DNA of 42,888 nt from DATHVI01 sp035461385 (lineage in GTDB: Bacteria > Actinomycetota > Thermoleophilia > Solirubrobacterales > 70-9). The stretch's first letter is position 1; every line of letters begins with the position of its first letter. Of this stretch, positions 14,333 to 21,594 are shown piece by piece. Both the position numbers and the translations under genes were made by a program. Under the pieces are notes generated by a model that was not told where the DNA came from, searched no databases, and worked only from the letters and a program-made list of their open reading frames with translations. Where the stretch lies: assembly GCA_035461385.1 (NCBI GenBank), contig DATHVI010000180.1, positions 1-42,888 on the forward strand. The letters run 5' to 3'.

Positions 14333-15706
14333 TTAGACGCCGCGGGCGGCGGCGGCGATCGAGGCGGCGGAGCGCTTGACGTCGTCGGCGGAGGTCTGCC
14401 AGTTGACGATCGAGATCCGCATCGCCCGCCGGCCTCGCCAGGTCGTCCCGGCGACCCAGCAGACGCCGTCGTCCTGCACCGCCTCGATCACCGCCTCGGT
14501 CGTGGCGTCATCGTCGTCGAAGCGGACGAGCACCTGGTTCAGCGTCACCTCGTTGAGGATCTCCGCGCCGGGGACGTCGGCGAGGATGCCCGCGATCTCG
14601 GCGGCGCGCTCGCAGCAGGAGTCGACGATGCCCGCGACCCCGTCGCGGCCGAGCGATCTCAACGCCGCGTAGACGGGAAACGCCCGGGCGCGCCGTGAGA
14701 GCTCGGGGACCCACTCCGCCGGCCAGCGCTCCTCGCCCGAGCGCGGGAGGTAGGAGGCGGTGACCGCCATCGCGGCGCGATGGGGCTCGGGGTCGCGGAC
14801 GATCGCGAAGCTCGAGTCGTAGGGGACGTTGAGCCACTTGTGGGCGTCGGCAACCCACGAGTCGGCGCGCTCGATCCCCGCCGTCTGCTCGCGACGCGCC
14901 GGGCTCGCCGCCGCCCAGAGGCCGAAGGCGCCGTCGACGTGGCACCAGGCTTCATGGCGGCGTGCGATCTCCGCGATCTCGCCGACCGGGTCGATCGCGC
15001 CGGTATCGACGTTCCCGACCTGGGCGCAGACGATCGTCGGGCCGTCCGAGCGCGAAAGCGCCGCCTCGAGGGCCTCCGGGCGCATCCGGCCCTGCCCGTC
15101 GGCACCGACCCGTTCAGCCGACCCGGCGCCGAGGCCGAGCAGCCGGAGGGCGACGACGACCGTCACGTGGGCCTCCTCCCCGACCAGGACGCGAATCGGC
15201 GGGGCGCCGCCGAGGCCGCGCTCCTCGACGTCCCAGCCGACCCGCCCGAGCACCGCGTGCCGGGCCGCGGCCAGGGCGGTGAAGTTGCCCATCTGCCCAC
15301 CGGTGACGAAGCCGACGCTCGATCGCTCGGGGAGGCCGAAGAGCTCGACGATCCAGCGCGCGCAGACCTCTTCGGCGACGCACGCCGCGGGCGCGGCGGC
15401 ATAGAGCGCGGTGTTCTGATCCCAGGTCGACGTCAGCCAATCCGCCGCCAGCGCCGCGGGCACGCTGCCGCCGATCACGAAGCCGAAGTAGCGAGGGCCC
15501 GCCGAAGCCACCAGTCCCGCAGCGACCGCGCGGGCGAGCTCGTCGATCGCCGTCTCGGGATCGACGCCGGAGGACGGCAGCGGCATCTCGAGCGCGCTGC
15601 GAAGCTCCGCCGCCGAGGCCTGTGCCCCGACGTGCCGCTCGTCGAGACCGGCGAGGTAGTCGCGCGCGATCCTTGCGGTGCGGTCGAGCAGGTCGGGCTC
15701 GGGCAT
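14333..15706 (-). CDS. PLP-dependent group II amino-acid decarboxylase
   Basis: A 457-residue protein of the aromatic-L-amino-acid/glutamate decarboxylase family. The ring-stacking His is H180 (GEEAHVTVVVALR), the Asp facing the pyridine nitrogen is D258 (CHVDGAFG), and the Schiff-base Lys is K290 (DAHKWLNVPYDSS). The N-terminal region (RYFGFVIGGSVPAALAADWL) resembles aromatic decarboxylases. The substrate is probably an aromatic amino acid, giving an amine and CO2, but tyrosine-, tryptophan- and 2,4-diaminobutyrate-type enzymes are not separable here. I start at the ATG at 15706 because the in-frame sequence beyond it is antisense to the NTPase. A TATAGT lies only 10 bases before this ATG, so the transcript may have almost no leader. 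Confidence 0.87.
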   Translation of the reverse strand: MPEPDLLDRTARIARDYLAGLDERHVGAQASAAELRSALEMPLPSSGVDPETAIDELARAVAAGLVASAGPRYFGFVIGGSVPAALAADWLTSTWDQNTALYAAAPAACVAEEVCARWIVELFGLPERSSVGFVTGGQMGNFTALAAARHAVLGRVGWDVEERGLGGAPPIRVLVGEEAHVTVVVALRLLGLGAGSAERVGADGQGRMRPEALEAALSRSDGPTIVCAQVGNVDTGAIDPVGEIAEIARRHEAWCHVDGAFGLWAAASPARREQTAGIERADSWVADAHKWLNVPYDSSFAIVRDPEPHRAAMAVTASYLPRSGEERWPAEWVPELSRRARAFPVYAALRSLGRDGVAGIVDSCCERAAEIAGILADVPGAEILNEVTLNQVLVRFDDDDATTEAVIEAVQDDGVCWVAGTTWRGRRAMRISIVNWQTSADDVKRSAASIAAAARGV

Positions 15707-15716
15707 CGACGAACCG

Positions 15717-15722
15717 ACTATA
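15717..15722 (-). promoter_or_regulatory. TATAGT -10 box for the decarboxylase, possibly near-leaderless
   Basis: On the minus strand TATAGT is followed after 10 bases by the ATG of the decarboxylase, so transcription would begin within a few bases of the start codon. No good -35 lies at the usual distance. No ribosome site is visible, in keeping with a near-leaderless transcript. Confidence 0.5.
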
Positions 15723-15764
15723 CGCGGGAAGCAAGCGCGGAACGATCGCCGCTGATCAGCGCGG

Positions 15765-16274
15765 CTACGGCTCGAGAGCATCCGCGAGCCGCCGCGGCAG
15801 CTCGTCGCGGTTCTGGCGTGTGAGGCGGACGATCTCGGCATCCGGCCGACCCTTGACCCGATCGGTGAACGGATGGCGGTACGCGTGGACGGTGGCGACC
15901 ACCGGTGTCGTCCCGTCGAGCAATCGCGTCACCGCGTCGACGAAAGCCTCGGATCCGAGCTCCATCTTCCCCAGCTCGTCGATCAGCACGACGTCGGCCG
16001 GCGCCGCGAGCGCCGGGAGGGCGAGGCGCTCGAACTGCTCGAGGTCGACGCCGTAGCGGCCCACCTTCGGCGGCCCCGGAAGGCGGACGTGGGCGAGCGT
16101 CCCGCGCCCACCGTCGAACGTCACGATCGCGAACCCCAACCGCTTGCCGCGCTCGCGGATCTCCTCGGTGACGAACCCGGCGAGCGCGGCGCCGCGGTCG
16201 GCGAGCAGCTCGGCGAGCCGCCGCGTCGCGGTCGTCTTCCCGGCGCCCGGACGGGCCTCGATCAGCGTCACCAT
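15765..16274 (-). CDS. THEP1-like nucleoside-triphosphatase
   Basis: A 169-residue P-loop NTPase. Walker A is ARPGAGKTT (about 7-15). Walker B with the family-typical continuation is VVLIDELGKMEL (about 91-102). The end of the domain (DGTTPVVATVHAYRHPFTDR) also matches the THEP1/NTPase_1 family, which hydrolyses NTPs in vitro and has no settled role in bacteria. The ATG follows CTGATCGAGG-poor sequence with no clear ribosome site, so a short leader is likely. It is divergent from the DUF429 gene (48 bases apart) and 58 bases before the decarboxylase, which may share its transcript. Confidence 0.82.
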   Translation of the reverse strand: MVTLIEARPGAGKTTATRRLAELLADRGAALAGFVTEEIRERGKRLGFAIVTFDGGRGTLAHVRLPGPPKVGRYGVDLEQFERLALPALAAPADVVLIDELGKMELGSEAFVDAVTRLLDGTTPVVATVHAYRHPFTDRVKGRPDAEIVRLTRQNRDELPRRLADALEP

Positions 16275-16322
16275 GCCGGGAGTGCTACCGAACCCCCGGC
16301 GAAACCGCCCCCGCCCGCGCCG

Positions 16323-16922
16323 ATGACCGACGTCGGGATCGACGTCGGCGGCTCGCGGAAGGGCTTCCACACGGTCGCCCTCGAAGGCCCCCGCGTCGTC
16401 GAGGGACCGGAGCGAATCCCCGACGCTCCGTCGGTGCTCGCCTGGGTCGAGCGCGTTCGGCCGCGCATCGTCGCCGTCGACAGCCCGAAGGCCTGCGCGC
16501 CACCGGGCGCGAGCTCGAGGTCCGGCGAGCGAGGGCTTGCGAAGGCGATCTGCGGGATCAGGTTCACCCCGGACCGGGCAACGGTCGAGGGGAGCGCCTA
16601 CTACGAGTGGATCCGGTGCGGCCTCGGCCTCTTCGAGGAGCTCGAGCAACACCCGGGGCGTCGGTGGGAGGCGATCGAGGTCTTCCCGACCGCTTCGTGG
16701 ACCGTGTGGTTCGGCCCCCGCGGGGCGCGATCGCGGGCGAGCTGGACCCGCGACGCGCTGGGGAGGATGAACCTCCGCGGCCTTCCGGACCGTCGTCTGA
16801 GCCAGGACGATCGCGACGCGATCGCCGCCGCCGTAACCGCCTGCCTGCATGCCGAGTGCGGGACGCGGAGGTTCGGCGAGATCGCGGTCCCGTCGGAGCC
16901 CTGGCCGGCGGGCCGGGAGTGA
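16323..16922 (+). CDS. DUF429 family protein (RNase H-like fold)
   Basis: A 199-residue protein starting MTDVGIDVGGSRKGFHTVAL, the first strands and Asp of the DUF429/RNase H-like fold. IVAVDSPKACAPPG (about 49-62), FTPDRATVEG (about 80-89), EAIEVFPTASWTVW (about 118-131) and LSQDDRDAIAAAVTACLHA (about 160-178) are all typical DUF429 positions, including the final Asp. The biochemical role of the family is not established to my knowledge. The gene is alone on the plus strand and ends just before a hairpin. The upstream in-frame extension is antisense to the NTPase, so the ATG at 16323 is used. Confidence 0.8.
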   Translation: MTDVGIDVGGSRKGFHTVALEGPRVVEGPERIPDAPSVLAWVERVRPRIVAVDSPKACAPPGASSRSGERGLAKAICGIRFTPDRATVEGSAYYEWIRCGLGLFEELEQHPGRRWEAIEVFPTASWTVWFGPRGARSRASWTRDALGRMNLRGLPDRRLSQDDRDAIAAAVTACLHAECGTRRFGEIAVPSEPWPAGRE

Positions 16923-16925
16923 CCG

Positions 16926-16956
16926 CCAGCTCCCCGCTCTCAACGGGTGGCTGGCC
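16926..16956. terminator. Hairpin between converging DUF429 and carboxypeptidase genes
   Basis: GCCAGC (16926-16931) pairs with GCTGGC (16951-16956), and CCCG (16934-16937) with CGGG (16945-16948), separated by a 2x2 internal loop and closed by a 7-base loop. It starts three bases after the DUF429 stop and lies 37 bases past the carboxypeptidase stop. It could therefore serve both directions. There is no T-tract. Confidence 0.5.
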
Positions 16957-16992
16957 CGCCATGCAGATCCCCGGTTGACGGGACCGCGGGGG

Positions 16993-19377
16993 TCAGTCGA
17001 TGGTCACCGTCTGCTTGCGGTAGTTGTTCGCGTGACCGTTCGGGTCGTACCCGGCCTCGACGTTGCCCGCGGCGTCGACGGAGAACCAGTGGACCGTGGT
17101 CGACCCAGGTTCGAGCGGAATCGCCGCCGCACCCTCGCGCAGACCCGCCGAGCTCACCGTCGGCGACTCGTAGGTCGGGCGACTGCCGTCGAGCGTGTAG
17201 TGGATCGTCACCGGCTCGGACGCCTCGAAGGTGATGCCGCCGTCGGTGACCACCAGCTCCGTCTTCGGCGGGGTGGCGTCCGAGCCGTAGGCCCGAGCCA
17301 CCTCGAACAGCCCGATCAGGCCACTCGCGAACTCCATCGCCTCCTCGAAGCCCTCCTCGAACGGGGGCTGGAAGCCGACGGCGTCCCAGTCGCCCTCCTC
17401 CGGGTCCCAGAGGTCGGCGCCGACCTCGAAGTCCCAGCCGAAGATGCCGCGGTTGTACCAGTGCTCGTCGGCCGAGTTTCCGGCCGCCGAGTAGAGCACG
17501 TCGATCACCGGTCCGGTTCGCCCGGGCCAGACCGCGGTGCCCCGCCACGACTGCACCGCCGAGAGGATGTGGCTCGAGGCGGCCCAGAAATAGTTCTCCT
17601 CGCCGAGCGTCGGGCGCGGCAGCGGCACCCGCCCGTCCTCCACGTACGCACCCGGGGGCCACATGAAGTAGCCGCCGTAGGAGTGGACGTTCATTCCGAA
17701 CCTGATGTTCGGGAACTGCTCCGTGAGCCAGACCTCGTTGCGCGCCTCAGGCTCGGAGAGCTCAGCGGGTCCCGAGTAGACGTCGCTGACGCACAACCCG
17801 GATGCGCCGAAGTACCCGTCGAACCTCGAACCGACGCTGAAGTTGCGGTTCACGTCGACGCCCCAGGCGCCGCGCGCGAGCGGGTCGCCGAACTCGGGCC
17901 CGCAGTAATTGGTCATGTTCCGGCGCTGGAAGGCGCGATCGTAGAACGAGTAGTGGCCGCCATCCGGGTTGATCGACGGGATGATGAAGAGATCGAGGCT
18001 GTCGACCAGCTTCCTGGTCGCCGCATCGGTGCGGTAGTTGCGCAGCAGCCGCTCGGCCGCCTCGATCGCGACCAGCGGCGTCACCCACTCCCGCGCGTGC
18101 TCCTGCGAGTACGCCAGGACGCCGGTCTTGGAGCCGTCGCGGTGCTTGCCGATCCGGATCGCCCGGACGGTGAACGGCTCCCGCGAGATCGACTCCGGGG
18201 CGCTGAGGAAGTCCGAGAGCTGCTCGCTCCCGACCTCGGCGACGCCGTTGCCGGCGTTGCCGCGGAACGTCGCCGCGGACACCAGCGCCGACGCCGCGGG
18301 CGAGGCGTTGATCGCAGCGACGACCTGCGCGGCGGTGCTGATCAGCTCGCCGTCGTCGTCGGTGGCGAGCGACACCGCGATCGTGTCGTCCTCGACGCTC
18401 ACCGTCAGCGGGCTGTCGGGAGCGCCCGGGTCACGCGTCTCGAGCCGCAGGTCGTTGCCGCCCTCGTGGCCCCAGGCGTGCGAGGTGACGTAGAAAGCGG
18501 TGTTGGTGAAGGTCCCGATCAGCGCCTGGGCGTGCCGGCGATAGCCGTTGGTCTCGTACGGAAGCTCGACGATCTCGGCGAGGGCGGGGAACTCGGCGGC
18601 CAGCTCCTCGATCCGCTCGTCCGCCTCGGTCGGGTCCATGTAGTGGTCGACGAACCCGGTCGCATAATGCGGGCCGTCGGCCTTGCGCGGCTCGCCGAGC
18701 CACTCGGTCACCGGCGCGGTGACCTCTCCGCCCATGCTGCTCGAGATCGTCACCTCCTCGGGGACCTCGTCGACCTGGATCGGCTCCTCGAAGCGGTGGT
18801 AGAGGTACTGTCCGGCGTCCACGAAGCGGTCCATCGTGTGGCTGTCGCCGTCCCAGCTCACCGTCAGCACGGTCTCGCTGTCGGCGCCCGCCGAGCTCTT
18901 CACCTCGACGTTGATGTAGGTCTCGCCGCCGACGCTCTCGAACCACTCCGACCGCAGCACGGTCAGGGTGTCGGTGGCGAGCGTCGAGATCTGATCGAGC
19001 CGGTCGAGCGTCGCTTCGCGCTCGGCGACCGCCGCCTCGACCTCCTCGGTTTCGATCACCGGCTCACCGACCATGAAGCCGAGGGCGCGCAGATCGTCCT
19101 GCTCCTGCTCGGTGGCGACCACGTGAACCTCGAGGCGGCCGGCGGCCGGCTTCGCGTACTCGGTCACGTCTGCGCCGGCCGCGATCAGGTCGAGGACGGC
19201 GTCTTGGTCGGCAACGTAGACCTTGACGAGCTCCGCAGGCCCGCCCCCGCCGAGGGGCTCGACCGCAACGCCCTCGGTCCCGGACTCAGCCCCCGCGAGA
19301 CCGGGAATGCCGCCGAGGAGAAGAACCGCAACCAGAAAGGCAAACCGTCGACGCGCCCCCCGGGCGAGTGACCTCAT
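16993..19377 (-). CDS. Secreted zinc carboxypeptidase (peptidase M14) with an inserted domain and C-terminal CHB_HEX-like domain (794 aa)
   Basis: The signal peptide (RRRFAFLVAVLLLGGIPGLAG) ends near residue 30. The M14 domain spans about 240-695: zinc ligands H427 and E430 (SQEHAREW) and H565 (MNVHSYGG), substrate-binding NPDGG...RRN (470-487) and VDVNRNF (508-513), and catalytic E651 (WDFEVG). The M14 domain is interrupted at about 318-385 by a segment (LTVSVEDDTIAVSLATDDD, then STAAQVVAAINASPAASALV) like a beta-rich repeat found in phage and surface proteins. The C-terminus (about 705-785; TIHYTLDGSRPTYESPTV, VDAAGNVEAG) resembles the chitobiase/hexosaminidase C-terminal fold. It would trim peptides outside the cell. 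Minus strand, single gene, AGGAGGAGGAG ribosome site. Confidence 0.9.
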   Translation of the reverse strand: MRSLARGARRRFAFLVAVLLLGGIPGLAGAESGTEGVAVEPLGGGGPAELVKVYVADQDAVLDLIAAGADVTEYAKPAAGRLEVHVVATEQEQDDLRALGFMVGEPVIETEEVEAAVAEREATLDRLDQISTLATDTLTVLRSEWFESVGGETYINVEVKSSAGADSETVLTVSWDGDSHTMDRFVDAGQYLYHRFEEPIQVDEVPEEVTISSSMGGEVTAPVTEWLGEPRKADGPHYATGFVDHYMDPTEADERIEELAAEFPALAEIVELPYETNGYRRHAQALIGTFTNTAFYVTSHAWGHEGGNDLRLETRDPGAPDSPLTVSVEDDTIAVSLATDDDGELISTAAQVVAAINASPAASALVSAATFRGNAGNGVAEVGSEQLSDFLSAPESISREPFTVRAIRIGKHRDGSKTGVLAYSQEHAREWVTPLVAIEAAERLLRNYRTDAATRKLVDSLDLFIIPSINPDGGHYSFYDRAFQRRNMTNYCGPEFGDPLARGAWGVDVNRNFSVGSRFDGYFGASGLCVSDVYSGPAELSEPEARNEVWLTEQFPNIRFGMNVHSYGGYFMWPPGAYVEDGRVPLPRPTLGEENYFWAASSHILSAVQSWRGTAVWPGRTGPVIDVLYSAAGNSADEHWYNRGIFGWDFEVGADLWDPEEGDWDAVGFQPPFEEGFEEAMEFASGLIGLFEVARAYGSDATPPKTELVVTDGGITFEASEPVTIHYTLDGSRPTYESPTVSSAGLREGAAAIPLEPGSTTVHWFSVDAAGNVEAGYDPNGHANNYRKQTVTID

Positions 19378-19409
19378 GCTCTCCTCCTCCTAGCCGTCCA
19401 AGCGGCCGG

Positions 19410-19415
19410 ATTGTA
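19410..19415 (-). promoter_or_regulatory. TACAAT -10 box for the carboxypeptidase
   Basis: On the minus strand TACAAT lies 33 bases before the ATG, leaving a short leader that holds the AGGAGGAGGAG ribosome site. The -35 region (GGCAAC at a 17-base spacing) is poor, so the promoter may need an activator. Confidence 0.5.
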
Positions 19416-19467
19416 AACCCCCAGCCGGGCTCGTTGCCGCGCGGCCAGAGACGTTCGCCTCGCCGGG

Positions 19468-20421
19468 CTAGGGGCGGATCTGAGAGACCCAGTACTCGGC
19501 GGCCTCTGGCCCGGGAATTCCGAAGCGGGCGTTGACCAGCGCCAGCCGGCTCCCCGCTCTTGCGAGCGTGGTCGGCACGTCGAAGCTCGGATGCGTCGCG
19601 CGATCGACGATCGTGCCGGAACGGAGGTCGCGATCGAGCTGGACCGAGGTGAGCAGGTTGTCGCGGTTCTGCACCACCCAGAGTCGGCGGTTGGCCTCGA
19701 GGAGGATCCCGTCCCCGTTCGTCAGCGTCTCGCCTCCGAGGTCGATCTCCGAGGTGCCGCCGGTCACAGGATCGACCTCGAACAGCTCGCCGGTGTTGCT
19801 CTGCACCAGAACCAGCGACTTGCCGTTCGGCGTCGCGTCGATGCCGTTCGCGTTGAAGCCCTGCTCGTAGACCAGGTCCCCGGTGAGCGGGATCACCTCG
19901 ACGTCCCCGAACGCCCTCGCGCCGTCGAGTGGCACCTTGTAGAGGACGGGGTTGACCGAATCCGTGAAGTAGGCGGCGTCATGGGTGGCGACCACGTCGT
20001 TGACGAACGTCTCCTGCGTGGTGAGCTCGAAACGCGCGAGCTCAGCCCCCGTACGTGCGTCGTAAGCCGCCGCTTCGCCCGTCGCGCCGCCGGCGACGAA
20101 CAGGACCCCCCGACGCAGGGAGAGACCGATCGCGCTCCGGCCCTCCTCGCCCGGCACCAGGATCGATCCCTCACCCGTCCTCAGGTTGCCTCGGTAGATC
20201 GCTCCGGTCGGGATCGAGCCGACGTAGAACGAGTTTCCGCGCGTGGCGATGCCCTCGGGCTGAAAGCCGTTCGGGAGCGGGATGACCTCCGGCCGATCGC
20301 CGGGCGCGGCGTCGGTTCGCGCCCCGCCGAGCGTGACGAGCGCCGCGACCAGCAGCCCGAGCACAGCCGCTCCCGCGGCGCGGTGGATTCGCCAACCTGC
20401 AGTGCCGTTACGTCCCGCCAT
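19468..20421 (-). CDS. Secreted SMP-30/NHL-type beta-propeller protein
   Basis: A 317-residue exported protein. The signal peptide is GWRIHRAAGAAVLGLLVAAL..., with cleavage near DAAPG (about 40). The rest is a chain of four-stranded blades with SMP-30/gluconolactonase-like phrases: GFQPEGIATRGNSFYVGSIP, GNLRTGEGSILVPG, NDVVATHDAAYFTDS, GFNANGIDATPNGKSLVLVQ, NGDGILLEANRRLWVVQN. The Asn/Asp residues in the ANGID and NGDG turns could bind calcium. Sugar-lactonase activity is possible, but so is a pure scaffold. I use the ATG at 20421 because GGAGGAGG is five bases before it; a GTG three bases upstream is the alternative. TATACC (20451-20456, minus) with TTCGCG 17 bases away is a possible promoter. 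Confidence 0.78.
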   Translation of the reverse strand: MAGRNGTAGWRIHRAAGAAVLGLLVAALVTLGGARTDAAPGDRPEVIPLPNGFQPEGIATRGNSFYVGSIPTGAIYRGNLRTGEGSILVPGEEGRSAIGLSLRRGVLFVAGGATGEAAAYDARTGAELARFELTTQETFVNDVVATHDAAYFTDSVNPVLYKVPLDGARAFGDVEVIPLTGDLVYEQGFNANGIDATPNGKSLVLVQSNTGELFEVDPVTGGTSEIDLGGETLTNGDGILLEANRRLWVVQNRDNLLTSVQLDRDLRSGTIVDRATHPSFDVPTTLARAGSRLALVNARFGIPGPEAAEYWVSQIRP

Positions 20422-20550
20422 CACGTCCTCCTCCGTACGGTTGCCACCCGGGTATATGCCCCCGCCAGCGGGCCGCGAAACGCGCCGCGCTGAGCTGCGC
20501 GAGCAACCCGACCACTGTCAGAGGCCCGGCGGCCGCTCCGACCAGACCAT

Positions 20551-20570
20551 GGGCACCGCGCGCGGTGCCC
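20551..20570. promoter_or_regulatory. Perfect 20-base palindrome in the leader of the gene at 20600
   Basis: GGGCACCGCG-CGCGGTGCCC is fully self-complementary and could form an 8-bp stem with a CGCG loop, or be bound by a dimeric regulator. It ends 29 bases before the ATG and about 17 bases before the ribosome site, on the side of the divergent gap nearest this gene. Confidence 0.45.
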
Positions 20571-20599
20571 GCATCTGGAGCGTCGAAAGGAGAGGGAAG

Positions 20600-21028
20600 A
20601 TGAGCGTGAAGCTTGTGGTGGCGGCGGTCGTCGTCGCGATCGGCGCCGCGTCCGTGCTCGCGGCGACTGCGATCAGCGGGAGCGGCGAGAAGGCGGCGGT
20701 CGGCCCACCGGTCGGCAAGGCGGTGGAACGCGCGACGGCGGCGGAAGCGCGCATCGCCGGCGCAACGATCGCCGCTCGCGCGCGAAGGACGCGATTCAGT
20801 TTCTTCCGGGCGACGACGCCGACGGTCGTGCCCGCCGATGGGGTCACCCCGATCACCGTCCTGCGCTGCCCGCGCCGCCAGCGCGCGGTCGCGGGCTTCT
20901 ACCGAACCGATCGAGCGATCGCCCTCGACTACTTCCAAGCCTCCGGCGGCCGGCAGTGGCGGTTCGGCTTCGTCGACCTCGCCGGTCTCCCCGGGCTCGC
21001 GTACGAGGGGATCGTCTGCGCCCGCTGA
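20600..21028 (+). CDS. Small exported or membrane-anchored protein of unknown function (142 aa)
   Basis: The N-terminus (VKLVVAAVVVAIGAASVLAATA) is a signal peptide or anchor. Then comes a helical linker (GKAVERATAAEARIAGATIA, followed by ARARR) and a C-terminal domain with two cysteines (LRCPRRQRAV... and GIVCAR at the very end) that could form a disulfide. The domain reads VTPITVLRCPRRQRAVAGFY...YFQASGGRQWRFGFVDLAG, a beta-rich pattern I do not recognise. The ribosome site AAAGGAGAGG is strong. A gene for a two-helix membrane protein follows after 37 bases, probably in one transcript. Confidence 0.65.
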   Translation: MSVKLVVAAVVVAIGAASVLAATAISGSGEKAAVGPPVGKAVERATAAEARIAGATIAARARRTRFSFFRATTPTVVPADGVTPITVLRCPRRQRAVAGFYRTDRAIALDYFQASGGRQWRFGFVDLAGLPGLAYEGIVCAR

Positions 21029-21065
21029 GCGCCGGGTCCCCGATCGAAGCAATGGAGGTGAATCG

Positions 21066-21440
21066 ATGAGACGACCGCGCTGGAGGAAGATGACCTGGGT
21101 CCTGATCCTGTTCACGCTGGTGATGTTCGCGTGGATGATCGGCGGCGGGATCAGCGCCGGGAGCGAGTGCCCCGACTTGGCGACCGAGGCCGAGCGGACG
21201 GGCTGCGAGGCCGGGACGGGGATCGGCGTGGCGCTGATCTTCACCCTCTGGGCGATCGGGTTCGTGGCCCTCGGGCTGGTCTGGTTCATGACCCGGCCGC
21301 GGGGCCGCGTCTGCCCCGCCTGCGGCGAGAGCGTCAAGCGCGGCCAAACGGCCTGTCCGAGTTGCGGCTTCGACCTCGCCGCGGCGGCGCGCGGGGATGC
21401 GCAGCCGGCGGTCGGAGACGGCGCCGGCGAGAGGAGGTGA
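21066..21440 (+). CDS. Two-helix membrane protein with C-terminal zinc ribbon (124 aa)
   Basis: Two membrane segments (about 10-30, WVLILFTLVMFAWMIGGGIS; about 53-75, GIGVALIFTLWAIGFVALGL) flank a short external loop with two cysteines (SECPD, GCEAG). A cytoplasmic tail then carries CPACG (about 83-87) and CPSCG (about 97-101), a zinc ribbon of the rubredoxin-like knuckle type. The ribosome site GGAGGTGAATCG is ideal. The family is common and unnamed in actinobacteria as far as I can judge; function unknown. It is likely co-transcribed with the preceding gene. The next 154 bases up to the converging deaminase hold nothing I can recognise. Confidence 0.7.
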   Translation: MRRPRWRKMTWVLILFTLVMFAWMIGGGISAGSECPDLATEAERTGCEAGTGIGVALIFTLWAIGFVALGLVWFMTRPRGRVCPACGESVKRGQTACPSCGFDLAAAARGDAQPAVGDGAGERR

Positions 21441-21594
21441 GCGCGAGCATCGGGGCGCCGAGCTCGACCGGCGCGAGGCCGGCTCGACGAGCTACTGGGC
21501 GAAGCTGCAGCGATCCAAGCGGCGAGTGGAGGGCGGATCGACAGCTAGCGCGGGAGCCGCGGGCGTGGCGTCAACTATGTGGGCACCCGACCGG

